The notes: generated by a model from the sequence alone, not told the origin. A stretch of DNA of 8,253 bases from an uncultured Lachnospiraceae bacterium (GCA_910588595.1 CAJUQU010000167.1:1-8253); one strand, 5' to 3'. Positions 1 to 6,129 are shown, counted from the stretch's first letter. Numbers and translations: made by a program.

Positions 1-1380
1 GCGATCATGGTTGGAAACGGCATGGGCGCCAAAAATGGCATTATGTTTAAGACTGCAGTGTCGCTGGAAGAGGCGGGAAAAGTGTCGATCGTAGCGCTGG
101 ATAAGACAGGGACGATCACGAGCGGAGAGCCCAGAGTGACGGATATCATACCGGCAGATGGAGTATCGGCAGATGAGCTGCTCGCCTTGGCATACGCACT
201 GGAACAAAAGAGCGAGCACCCGCTTGCGCGCGCCGTCAATGAGTATGCCAGAGCATATTTTGCAGAGAAACAGAATGAAGCAGATCTTGCCGAGGAGGTT
301 TCGGATTTCAGGGCGCTTCCCGGAAACGGGCTGACGGGTGTGGTAGATGGCAGGCTGGTGTACGGCGGAAATGCGAAGTTCATCGAGGAAAAGCTTGCTG
401 TTTCCAAACACGGTATTTTGCAGGATTTTGTGCAAAGAGCTGAAAAACTGGCAGAGCAGGGCAAGACACCCTTGTTTTTTGCCCGGGGGCGTACAGGGGA
501 AACACAAAGTGCAGACGCGCTCATGGGAATGATCGCCGTGGCGGATGTCATCAAGGAGGACAGCAGGCAGGCGGTGGAGGAACTTCAGGGTATGGGGATC
601 CGTGTCGTCATGCTGACGGGCGACAATGAGCGCACAGCCAGGGCGATCGGAAAGCAGGCGGGTGTGGACGAAGTGATCGCGGGCGTTCTTCCCGACGGGA
701 AGGAGAGCGTCATACGGAGCCTGATGGAAAAAGGCAGGACGGTAATGGTGGGCGATGGTATCAACGACGCGCCGGCGCTGACGCGGGCAGATATCGGTAT
801 CGCGATCGGCGCAGGGACAGATATCGCCATCGACGCGGCGGATGTCGTGCTGATGAAGAGCAGCCTGCGCGATGTGCCCGCCGCGATCAGGCTGAGCCGC
901 CAGACGCTCAGAAATATTCATGAGAACCTTTTCTGGGCGTTTTTCTACAATATCATAGGGATCCCCCTGGCAGCAGGTGTGTGGATTCCGCTGTTTGGAT
1001 GGCAGCTCAACCCTATGTTTGGTGCTGCAGCGATGAGCTTGTCAAGCTTCTGTGTGGTGACGAATGCACTGCGGCTGAATCTGGTCGACATCTACAGCGC
1101 AAAGCACGACAGGAAACGGCATATGGCGGCTGGGAAGAGCGGCCATACAAAAAAGGAAGGAGAGAAGAAAATGACAAAGACAATGAAAATCGAGGGTATG
1201 ATGTGCGGACACTGCGAGTCTAGGGTAAAGAAATGTCTCGAGGCGCTTGAGCAGGTGACGGAGGCTGTGGTGAGCCACGAGGCAGGGACAGCAGTGCTCA
1301 CGCTGAATGCGGAGATCAGCGATGAGATCCTGAAAAAGACAGTGGAGGACCAGGACTACAAAGTGATCTCGGTGGAATAA
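1..1380 (+). CDS. copA: Cu(I)-translocating P1B-type ATPase (CopA-like), C-terminal part, with fused C-terminal HMA domain
   Basis: The frame is open from base 1, so the gene enters from the left. The N-terminal HMA domains, the actuator domain and the CPC membrane motif lie outside. Numbering from the Met at base 7, the P-domain has DKTGT at 32-36 (phosphorylated Asp32), MLTGDN at 202-207 and VGDGIND at 248-254. The N-domain has SEHPLA at 69-74, the HP motif of heavy-metal pumps. Two last membrane helices follow (about 306-330 and 336-358), carrying Tyr314-Asn315 and M343xxSS, the Cu(I)-site residues of CopA rather than of Zn/Cd pumps. A basic linker (364-388) leads to an HMA domain with GMMCGHC at 397-403, a metal-binding CxxC. 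The protein should expel cytosolic Cu(I) (or Ag(I)) using ATP. A C-terminal HMA domain is less usual than N-terminal ones, and it appears able to be translated separately. The family call is very secure; Cu over Ag specificity is inferred from the membrane motifs. Confidence 0.95.
   Translation, partial: AIMVGNGMGAKNGIMFKTAVSLEEAGKVSIVALDKTGTITSGEPRVTDIIPADGVSADELLALAYALEQKSEHPLARAVNEYARAYFAEKQNEADLAEEVSDFRALPGNGLTGVVDGRLVYGGNAKFIEEKLAVSKHGILQDFVQRAEKLAEQGKTPLFFARGRTGETQSADALMGMIAVADVIKEDSRQAVEELQGMGIRVVMLTGDNERTARAIGKQAGVDEVIAGVLPDGKESVIRSLMEKGRTVMVGDGINDAPALTRADIGIAIGAGTDIAIDAADVVLMKSSLRDVPAAIRLSRQTLRNIHENLFWAFFYNIIGIPLAAGVWIPLFGWQLNPMFGAAAMSLSSFCVVTNALRLNLVDIYSAKHDRKRHMAAGKSGHTKKEGEKKMTKTMKIEGMMCGHCESRVKKCLEALEQVTEAVVSHEAGTAVLTLNAEISDEILKKTVEDQDYKVISVE
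1157..1162 (+). promoter_or_regulatory. Internal ribosome binding site inside copA
   Basis: AAGGAG, within a longer purine run from 1151, lies 8 bases before the in-frame ATG at 1171. It is as strong as the sites of stand-alone genes in this window. It sits in the linker between the pump body and the HMA domain, exactly where a separate chaperone would have to begin. Confidence 0.55.
1171..1380 (+). CDS. copZ: Possible separately translated CopZ-like copper chaperone (internal start within copA)
   Basis: The last 69 codons of the ATPase frame form a complete HMA domain starting at an ATG (1171) that is preceded at ideal distance by AAGGAG. The stand-alone product would begin MTKTMKIEGMMCGHCES, with Cu(I) ligands Cys12 and Cys15 of the GMMCGHC loop. 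It would have the size and one-domain form of CopZ, the cytosolic chaperone that delivers Cu(I) to CopA. The preceding linker codons are purine-rich and basic, consistent with sequence shaped by a ribosome site rather than by protein folding. It shares frame and stop with the ATPase, so it would be an in-frame internal-initiation product. That it folds as an HMA domain is well supported; that it is made independently is inference. Confidence 0.5.
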   Translation: MTKTMKIEGMMCGHCESRVKKCLEALEQVTEAVVSHEAGTAVLTLNAEISDEILKKTVEDQDYKVISVE

Positions 1381-1391
1381 GTCATAGGAAT

Positions 1392-1433
1392 GCAAAAATG
1401 CCCTGACCGGGTGGAAGGTCAGGGCATTTTTGC
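1392..1433 (+). terminator. Rho-independent terminator after copA
   Basis: GCAAAAATGCCCTGACC at 1392-1408 is perfectly complementary to 1417-1433 across an 8-base loop. The stem ends in a run of five T on the right and five A on the left, so it could terminate transcription from either side. It begins 12 bases after the copA stop and isolates the copper gene from the next gene. Confidence 0.92.
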
Positions 1434-1473
1434 ACAAAAGGTATACTTGTATGCACAAATTTATTAGAATATA

Positions 1474-1502
1474 TTGACAAAAAGATGACATAAAAGTAAG
1501 AT
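1474..1502 (+). promoter_or_regulatory. Sigma-A promoter for the REC-GGDEF-EAL gene
   Basis: The -35 box TTGACA (1474-1479) is perfect. After a 17-base spacer the -10 box TAAGAT (1497-1502) matches five of six positions. The predicted start is about 1509, leaving a leader of roughly 110 bases. The surrounding sequence is A+T-rich compared with the coding regions, as expected of a promoter. Confidence 0.8.
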
Positions 1503-1508
1503 GAAATT

Positions 1509-1620
1509 GTAATGTTGTCTAATTGTTGTCTGATAGATCTATATAGAAGCGGCTGCCAACTGGATGGAGACGGTCTAAAAGACTCCGAGAGGCTATTCTA
1601 ACATAAAGGAGTTGACATAT
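1509..1620 (+). other. Long 5' leader with a possible small hairpin
   Basis: The predicted leader is longer than needed for translation. Beyond the tandem repeat it contains the 10-bp palindrome ATAGATCTAT (1533-1542). It also has a small hairpin in which GGAG (1566-1569) can pair with CTCC (1583-1586), with an alternative pairing of GTCT (1573-1576) and AGAC (1580-1583). I compared it from memory with both c-di-GMP riboswitch classes and saw no match. The ribosome site AAAGGAG is at 1605-1611, 9 bases before the ATG. Any regulatory role is a guess. Confidence 0.3.
1513..1534 (+). repeat. Two abutting 11-bp direct repeats in the leader
   Basis: TGTTGTCTAAT (1513-1523) is followed with no gap by TGTTGTCTGAT (1524-1534), one mismatch. 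Eleven bases is about one helical turn, so both copies face the same side of the DNA, as in binding sites for tandem protein dimers. They lie at roughly +5 to +26 from the predicted transcription start, where a bound protein would act as a block to RNA polymerase. Function is inferred; the repeat itself is plain. Confidence 0.55.
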
Positions 1621-3678
1621 ATGTACAATAAGAACACGATATTATTGGTAGATGATGAGGAGATGGTCAAGAAAAGGCTCAGGGATGTGATCAACGACAA
1701 TTTTGAAGTGTTGGATGCGTCGGACGGGCAGGAGGCACTCGATGTTCTCGCCGCCAATATCAATAAGGTAGCAGTGATCGTGCTGGATCTCATCATGCCG
1801 ATCATGGATGGGTTTCAGTTTATGGACGAGTTCCGCAGGCATCAGGAGTACGATAACATTCCGGTGATCGTCGCCACTGCCAATGAGGATTGGCATTCTG
1901 AGCAGAAGTGTCTGGAGGCTGGTGTCTGGGACTTTGTCATGAAACCGTACAATCCGCTTCTCTTACAGTTCCGCATCAGGAATGCGATCGACAAGAGCCG
2001 CATGATCATGGCGGAGCGGGATGCGATTACAGGGCTATATACGAAATACAAATTTTACAGGGCAGTGAGGATGCTGCTCTTGGAGAATACGGAGGAGACA
2101 TTTGCCTTTGCGCGCTTCGACATTGACCGTTTTAAGATGATCAACAATTTTTATGGGGTCAAGGAGGGGAACAAGGTCCTGCAGAGTGTCGCCTCGGAGC
2201 TGAGGAAGATCGCGACAGTGTTTGCGAAGTTTGTCTATGGACGGATCGAGAACGATGTGTTCGGGGTGTGCATGCCTTTTAAAGAGGAGAATATCGAGCT
2301 GCTGGTCAACGCGCTTCAGATCAATCTGAGGAAAGTGAACAAGGACTACAATATCAAGGTGTCGTGTGGGGTGTATGTCATCAATGATGACACGCTGGAT
2401 GTGGCTGAGATATATGACAGGGCATTTCTGGCGGCTAAGAGCTGTAAGGGTAAGTTTGTGCAGAGCATTGCTTACTATAACGACAGTATGATCGAGGATA
2501 TGCGCCAGGAGCAGTTCATCATCAATGAGGTGAACCGTGCCATCGAGGAGGAACAGTTTGAGGTATATCTGCAGCCGAAGATCAACCTGGCGACGGACCG
2601 TTCGTATGGTGCGGAGGCGCTGGTGCGCTGGCAGCATCCGGATCTGGGAATGATCTCTCCAGGCGAGTTTATACCGATCTATGAGCGCAACGGCATTATC
2701 GGCAGACTCGATCAGTATATGTGGCGCCACGTCTGCAAGTTGCTGCGCAAGTGGCTGGACGAGGGGAAAAATCCCAATCCGATCTCAGTCAACGTGTCAA
2801 GGGTCAATATCTACAATCCGCAGTTGATACAGATTTTCAAGAAGCTGATCACCGAGTATCAGATTCCGGCTGAGCTTCTGAACCTGGAGCTGACAGAGAG
2901 CGCTTTTATGGAAGACCAGGATCTGATCATGAAGACGATGAGCAATCTGCATCAGCTGGGCTTTAAGATCATGATGGATGATTTCGGGAGCGGGTATTCA
3001 TCGCTGAATGTCCTGAAGGATATGGAAGTCGATTATCTGAAAGTGGACATGAAATTCCTGCAGGATCAGGAGTTCAACGGCAAAGGTGAGAAGGTGCTCA
3101 CCTCTGTGATCCGCATGGCAAAATGGCTGCATCTGCCGTCGATCGTGGAGGGCGTGGAGACGCTTGAGCAGGTTGACTTCCTCAAATGTATCGGCTGCGA
3201 GTATGCGCAGGGATATTATTATGCGAAGCCGATGACGGTCGCGGACTATGAGGCTTTTATTGCCAAGGAAGAGGTAATGGGGGCAAAATGCTGCGAGGAC
3301 GAGAATATTACGATCGTCAACGAACTGTGGAACACGCGCTCAAACACCAGCAGGCTTTTTGACATGCTGGATACGCCGATCGCTGTGTATGAGTACAGGC
3401 ATGAAAAGCTCGAATTGCTCAGAACGAATGCACGATATGAGAGCGAACTTGTGTTTGACAAGAGTGTCAGTGAGCATGAGCACAACAGGCGGATGAAGGC
3501 GGAAAGAGAAATGCTCTGTGAGGCGTTTGCGAAGATCGTGAGGGGAGATTTCTGCGGACCGATGGAGTACGAGCTGACCAATGATATATGGTATCGTGTG
3601 ACAGTCAGGGTGATCGGTAAGCGGGCAGATACCATGATCATGATGGTGACTTTCTATGAGATCAGTGAATATAAATAG
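1621..3678 (+). CDS. Response regulator with degenerate GGDEF and intact EAL c-di-GMP phosphodiesterase domain plus C-terminal PAS-like domain
   Basis: The start is ATG 1621 (MYNKNTILLVDD, 685 aa), 9 bases after AAAGGAG. A TTG three codons upstream abuts that site and is unlikely. Residues about 5-125 are a receiver domain with the acidic pair Asp11/Asp12, phosphoacceptor Asp56, Thr86 and Lys108. Residues about 132-290 are a GGDEF domain whose active-site signature reads ENDVF (210-214), so it should not make c-di-GMP. Residues about 298-548 are an EAL domain with catalytic residues in place: E332-A-L, Asn391, Glu423, DDFGSGYSS (453-461), Lys474/Asp476, Glu510 of EGVET and Gln530. It should hydrolyse c-di-GMP to pGpG. 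Residues about 565-685 resemble a PAS sensor (TPIAVYEYR near 585). No membrane segment or signal peptide is visible, so it is cytosolic. No histidine kinase lies beside it, making it an orphan regulator. Domain calls are secure; the PAS call is tentative. Confidence 0.93.
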   Translation: MYNKNTILLVDDEEMVKKRLRDVINDNFEVLDASDGQEALDVLAANINKVAVIVLDLIMPIMDGFQFMDEFRRHQEYDNIPVIVATANEDWHSEQKCLEAGVWDFVMKPYNPLLLQFRIRNAIDKSRMIMAERDAITGLYTKYKFYRAVRMLLLENTEETFAFARFDIDRFKMINNFYGVKEGNKVLQSVASELRKIATVFAKFVYGRIENDVFGVCMPFKEENIELLVNALQINLRKVNKDYNIKVSCGVYVINDDTLDVAEIYDRAFLAAKSCKGKFVQSIAYYNDSMIEDMRQEQFIINEVNRAIEEEQFEVYLQPKINLATDRSYGAEALVRWQHPDLGMISPGEFIPIYERNGIIGRLDQYMWRHVCKLLRKWLDEGKNPNPISVNVSRVNIYNPQLIQIFKKLITEYQIPAELLNLELTESAFMEDQDLIMKTMSNLHQLGFKIMMDDFGSGYSSLNVLKDMEVDYLKVDMKFLQDQEFNGKGEKVLTSVIRMAKWLHLPSIVEGVETLEQVDFLKCIGCEYAQGYYYAKPMTVADYEAFIAKEEVMGAKCCEDENITIVNELWNTRSNTSRLFDMLDTPIAVYEYRHEKLELLRTNARYESELVFDKSVSEHEHNRRMKAEREMLCEAFAKIVRGDFCGPMEYELTNDIWYRVTVRVIGKRADTMIMMVTFYEISEYK

Positions 3679-3688
3679 TTGATGTTTT

Positions 3689-3714
3689 CAGGCGCAGCGT
3701 GTATGCTGCGCCTG
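3689..3714 (+). terminator. Hairpin after the EAL gene, probable terminator
   Basis: CAGGCGCAGC (3689-3698) pairs perfectly with GCTGCGCCTG (3705-3714) around a 6-base loop, starting 11 bases after the stop codon. The stem is strong and G+C-rich, but the following bases (TGTCATCC) lack a real U tract. Termination may therefore be incomplete, or the hairpin may mainly protect the mRNA 3' end. Confidence 0.55.
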
Positions 3715-3768
3715 TGTCATCCACTCGGCTGTCACAAGTCGATGCGGCTCTGTTCGGCAAAAAAGGTA

Positions 3769-3797
3769 TTCCCCTATTTGGATGAATGTATTATAAT
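3769..3797 (+). promoter_or_regulatory. Probable promoter of the larB-larC operon
   Basis: A perfect -10 box TATAAT lies at 3792-3797, 38 bases before the larB ATG. The -35 position at 17-base spacing (3769-3774) reads TTCCCC, matching only the first two bases of TTGACA. The promoter may be weak or need an activator. I saw no nickel-type regulator site or riboswitch in the 157-base gap, which otherwise holds only the upstream hairpin. Confidence 0.55.
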
Positions 3798-3835
3798 AAA
3801 CGGAGCAGTGATTTTGACGGAAAGGCAGGGCGGGT

Positions 3836-4627
3836 ATGGAGAGAAAGACAGAAGTGAAAGACATATTGGAAAGGGTGCAGAGAGGTGAGATATCTGTGGA
3901 GGAAGCCGAAATGTACCTGAGGCGGAAGCCCTTTGAGGAGATGGGATTTGCAAAGCTTGACACACACAGGGAACTTCGGTCCGGATTCCCGGAGGTGATC
4001 TACTGTGCAGGAAAGCCAGACGAATATCTGGTGTCGATCTTTCAGAAGATGTATGAGAAGAACGGCGAGGTGTTGGGGACAAGGGCGACACAGACGCAGT
4101 ATGAGCTTGTGCGCGCAAAACTTCCGCAGGTACAATATGACAAGGTTTCAAAGATCCTGAAGATAGAGGAGGATGCGCAGAAAAAGGCGGCAGGGCGCAT
4201 CGGAAAGATCGCGGTCTGTACGGCGGGGACGGCGGATATCCCAGTGGCGGAGGAGGCAGCGCAGACGGCGGAGTACTTTGGCAGCTTCGTCAACCGGGTG
4301 TACGATGTGGGGGTGAGCGGTCTGCACAGACTGCTGGCGCATACACAGACGATACAGGAAGCAAACTGTGTAGTGGCGGTGGCAGGTATGGAGGGAGCGC
4401 TGGCGAGTGTGATCGGCGGACTGGTCAGCAATCCCGTCATAGCGGTGCCGACTTCTGTCGGATACGGTGCGAGTATGCATGGATTGTCCGCGCTGCTCAC
4501 GATGATCAACTCCTGTGCGAACGGCATTGCGGTAGTGAACATCGACAATGGGTACGGTGCGGGATATATGGCGACGCAGATCAACCGGCTGGCGGAGAGA
4601 CCGGCTCAGTGCACAGTTCCTAAGTGA
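3836..4627 (+). CDS. larB: Nickel-pincer cofactor biosynthesis protein LarB (P2CMN synthase)
   Basis: The protein has 263 residues, about the normal LarB length. LarB carboxylates the pyridine ring of nicotinic acid adenine dinucleotide and cleaves the phosphoanhydride, giving pyridinium-3,5-biscarboxylate mononucleotide and AMP, the first step of the nickel-pincer cofactor. The N-terminal 30 residues are the typical helical segment (VQRGEISVEEAEMYL). The C-terminal half is a PurE-like domain, with IAVCTAGTADIPVAEEA at 125-141, AVAGMEGALASVIGGL at 181-196 and the signature VPTSVGYGASMHG at 204-216. SCANGIAVVNIDNGYGAGYMA (226-246 region) carries Cys227, in the position expected for the conserved catalytic cysteine. 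The ribosome site is a rather poor AGGGCGGG just before the ATG. PurE itself is excluded by the extra N-terminal region and the SxxNG...DNGYGAG ending. It is the first gene of the larB-larC-HAD run. Confidence 0.92.
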   Translation: MERKTEVKDILERVQRGEISVEEAEMYLRRKPFEEMGFAKLDTHRELRSGFPEVIYCAGKPDEYLVSIFQKMYEKNGEVLGTRATQTQYELVRAKLPQVQYDKVSKILKIEEDAQKKAAGRIGKIAVCTAGTADIPVAEEAAQTAEYFGSFVNRVYDVGVSGLHRLLAHTQTIQEANCVVAVAGMEGALASVIGGLVSNPVIAVPTSVGYGASMHGLSALLTMINSCANGIAVVNIDNGYGAGYMATQINRLAERPAQCTVPK

Positions 4628-4692
4628 ACAAAAGGACAGCAAACAGACCGTATAAGAGCGGATATAAATGAACAATTATAGGAGAATATAGT

Positions 4693-4719
4693 GTGAAAAA
4701 GAGCATTTCACCATCCTGA
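4693..4719 (+). CDS. Possible 8-residue leader peptide, copy 1 (stopped by TGA)
   Basis: The GTG is 8 bases after AGGAG (4680-4684), an excellent ribosome site. The reading is MKKSISPS and then TGA. Without that TGA (AGA in copy 2) the frame would run on to TAG at 4753-4755 and encode almost the same 20-residue peptide as copy 2. It is either a shortened leader ORF or a copy inactivated after duplication. Translation is unproven. Confidence 0.35.
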   Translation: MKKSISPS

Positions 4720-4748
4720 ATTGAACGCCTGCTGAAGCAGGCAGATGG
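4711..4748 (+). promoter_or_regulatory. Nested hairpin in repeat copy 1
   Basis: CCATC (4711-4715) can pair with GATGG (4744-4748), enclosing a perfect inner stem GCCTGC (4727-4732) / GCAGGC (4737-4742) with a TGAA tetraloop. An 11-base single-stranded stretch lies on the left side only. The outer stem covers the first bases of GGGAG (4747-4751), the ribosome site of the second small ORF. The small-ORF stop TGA of copy 1 falls in the unpaired left stretch. Confidence 0.5.
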
Positions 4749-4756
4749 GAGTTAGT

Positions 4757-4819
4757 GTGAAAAAGAGCATTTCACCATCCAGAATTGAACGCCTGCTGAA
4801 GCAGGCAGATGGGAGATAG
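4757..4819 (+). CDS. Possible 20-residue leader peptide, copy 2, abutting larC
   Basis: The GTG is 5 bases after GGGAG (4747-4751). The product would be MKKSISPSRIERLLKQADGR, basic with a short amphipathic-looking middle and no membrane segment. I do not recognise it. Its TAG (4817-4819) is separated from the larC ATG by a single base, a spacing at which a terminating ribosome can restart, so translational coupling to larC is plausible. The hairpin lies inside the ORF, so a translating ribosome would open it and expose the larC ribosome site. Confidence 0.4.
   Translation: MKKSISPSRIERLLKQADGR
4775..4812 (+). promoter_or_regulatory. Nested hairpin in repeat copy 2, overlapping the larC ribosome site
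   Basis: This has the same fold as copy 1: CCATC (4775-4779) with GATGG (4808-4812), and GCCTGC (4791-4796) with GCAGGC (4801-4806) around TGAA. The outer stem includes the first two G of GGGAG (4811-4815), the larC ribosome site, 5 bases before the ATG. The folded form should therefore reduce larC initiation. I know no riboswitch class that this matches. Confidence 0.5.
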
Positions 4820-4820
4820 T

Positions 4821-6122
4821 ATGAAGACAATATTGTATCTGGAATGTTATTCTGGGATCAGCGGGGACATGACCGTCGGAGCCCTGCTGGATCTTGGCGC
4901 GGACCAAAAGGCGCTCGACGAGGCGATAGACAGCATCAGACCGTTTGTGCCAGGGTTTGATGTCGCAGTGTCGAGAGTGCAGAAATCGGGGATTGACGCC
5001 TGTGATTTTGCTGTGATACTTGACAGGGAGCATGAGAATCATGACCATGATATGGAGTATCTGCACGGGCATGAGAAAGGGCATGATCATGGCAGCGAAG
5101 AGACCGGGGAGGGGCATCATCATGAAGGGGCGCACCACCACCATCACACGCACGCGGGGCTTTCAGAGATAACAGATGTCTTGAATAAAGCCAGACTCAC
5201 GGACGGTGCAAGAGCCCTTGCAATGAAGATTTTTGGCATTCTTGCCGAGGCGGAATCAAAAGCGCACAATAAACTGGTGGATGAGGTGCACTTTCATGAA
5301 GTTGGGGCGGTGGATTCGATCGTAGATATCATGTCTGTAGCCGTGTGCATGGATTCGCTGAAAGAAAAATATAACATAACAGATGTTGCTATATCTGAAC
5401 TGTACGAGGGACATGGCAGTGTGCGCTGTCAGCACGGTATTCTGCCAATCCCGGTACCTGCGACGGCAAATATCATGATGGCTTACAGTTTGCCGGTGCA
5501 CTTTATGGAGGTGCAGGGAGAGTTTGTGACGCCGACAGGTGCGGCGATCGCTGCGGCATTTAGGACGACGGAGCGTCTTCCGGACAGATTCAAAGTCATA
5601 GCAGGCGGTGTTGGCGCGGGCAAGAGGAATTATGAGAAGGCGAGCCTGCTGAGGGCGATGATCGTGGAGGATCTAGAAGCACAGAAAGAGGTCATCTATA
5701 AGCTGGAGTCAAACATAGACGACTGTCCGGGAGAGGTGTTTGGCTATGTGATGGACAGGCTGTTTGAGGCTGGGGCGAGGGATGTGTACTATACGCCGAT
5801 CTATATGAAGAAAAACAGACCGGCATATCAGCTCAATGTCATTTGCAGGGAGGCGGATCTCTCCAGGTTGGAGCAGATCATCTTCCGAGAGACGACCACG
5901 ATCGGTATCAGAAGGGTGGAGATGGAGCGCACTGTGTTAGCGCGCGAGCAGCGTATGGATAACACTTGTTTGGGAAAGGTTGGAGTGAAGGTGTGCGGCG
6001 ACAGGGTCTATCCTGAGTACGAGGCATTGGCAGCAGTCTGCAGGGAACAGGGGATCCCATATCTTGAAGCGTACAATAAAGTTTTTGCGGAGATCAACAG
6101 AACACAACGAAAGGAAATTTAG
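4821..6122 (+). CDS. larC: Nickel-pincer cofactor cyclometallase LarC (nickel insertion)
   Basis: LarC inserts nickel into the sulfur-bearing nucleotide P2TMN in a CTP-dependent reaction, completing the nickel-pincer cofactor in the cytosol. The start is ATG 4821 (MKTILYLECYSGISGDM), 5 bases after GGGAG, giving 433 residues; an ATG four codons earlier has no ribosome site. The N-terminal LECYSGISGDM and EVHFHEVGAVDSIVD (155-169) are family hallmarks. Residues 71-111 form a His-rich stretch with 16 histidines, including five in a row at 105-109, a likely nickel store. The C-terminal part begins near ESNIDDCPGEVFGYVMD (296-312) and is the LarC2-equivalent, nucleotide-binding half. In Lactobacillus plantarum the two halves are joined by programmed frameshifting; here they form one continuous frame. 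The stop overlaps the ribosome site of the next gene. Confidence 0.93.
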   Translation: MKTILYLECYSGISGDMTVGALLDLGADQKALDEAIDSIRPFVPGFDVAVSRVQKSGIDACDFAVILDREHENHDHDMEYLHGHEKGHDHGSEETGEGHHHEGAHHHHHTHAGLSEITDVLNKARLTDGARALAMKIFGILAEAESKAHNKLVDEVHFHEVGAVDSIVDIMSVAVCMDSLKEKYNITDVAISELYEGHGSVRCQHGILPIPVPATANIMMAYSLPVHFMEVQGEFVTPTGAAIAAAFRTTERLPDRFKVIAGGVGAGKRNYEKASLLRAMIVEDLEAQKEVIYKLESNIDDCPGEVFGYVMDRLFEAGARDVYYTPIYMKKNRPAYQLNVICREADLSRLEQIIFRETTTIGIRRVEMERTVLAREQRMDNTCLGKVGVKVCGDRVYPEYEALAAVCREQGIPYLEAYNKVFAEINRTQRKEI

Positions 6123-6129
6123 GAGAAAA

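Larger units (their letters stand above)
4689..4816 (+). repeat. Tandem duplication of a 64-bp unit between larB and larC
   Basis: Copy 1 (4689-4752) and copy 2 (4753-4816) abut and differ at two positions: T4717 versus A4781, and the last base, T versus A. Each starts TAGTGTGAAAAAG and ends with GATGGGAG plus one base. The sequence after copy 2 (TAGTATGAAGA, the larC start) resembles the start of a third unit. Each unit holds a GTG start, a nested hairpin and, at its end, the ribosome site for the next start. Since 64 is not a multiple of three, the GTG of copy 1, the GTG of copy 2 and the larC ATG lie in three different frames. Confidence 0.95.

Noticed and set aside
1509..1620. c-di-GMP riboswitch upstream of the EAL gene
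   Set aside because: The gene's function invites it, but conserved features of neither c-di-GMP-I nor c-di-GMP-II aptamers are present.
4042..4675. Long open frames on the minus strand across larB, and similar ones across copA and the EAL gene
   Set aside because: They are antisense shadows with low-complexity composition, no ribosome sites and no recognisable domains.
4628..4688. Separate promoter for larC (TATAAG 4651, TATAAA 4663)
   Set aside because: Neither -10-like box has a -35 at suitable spacing; read-through from larB is simpler.
4689..4816. CRISPR array or transposon end
   Set aside because: There are only two abutting units with no spacer, no terminal inverted repeats and no transposase nearby.
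6064..6129. Upstream ATG extending the HAD phosphatase into larC
   Set aside because: It adds a basic 22-residue tail absent from the family, has no good ribosome site, and ATG 6130 has AGGAG at the larC stop.
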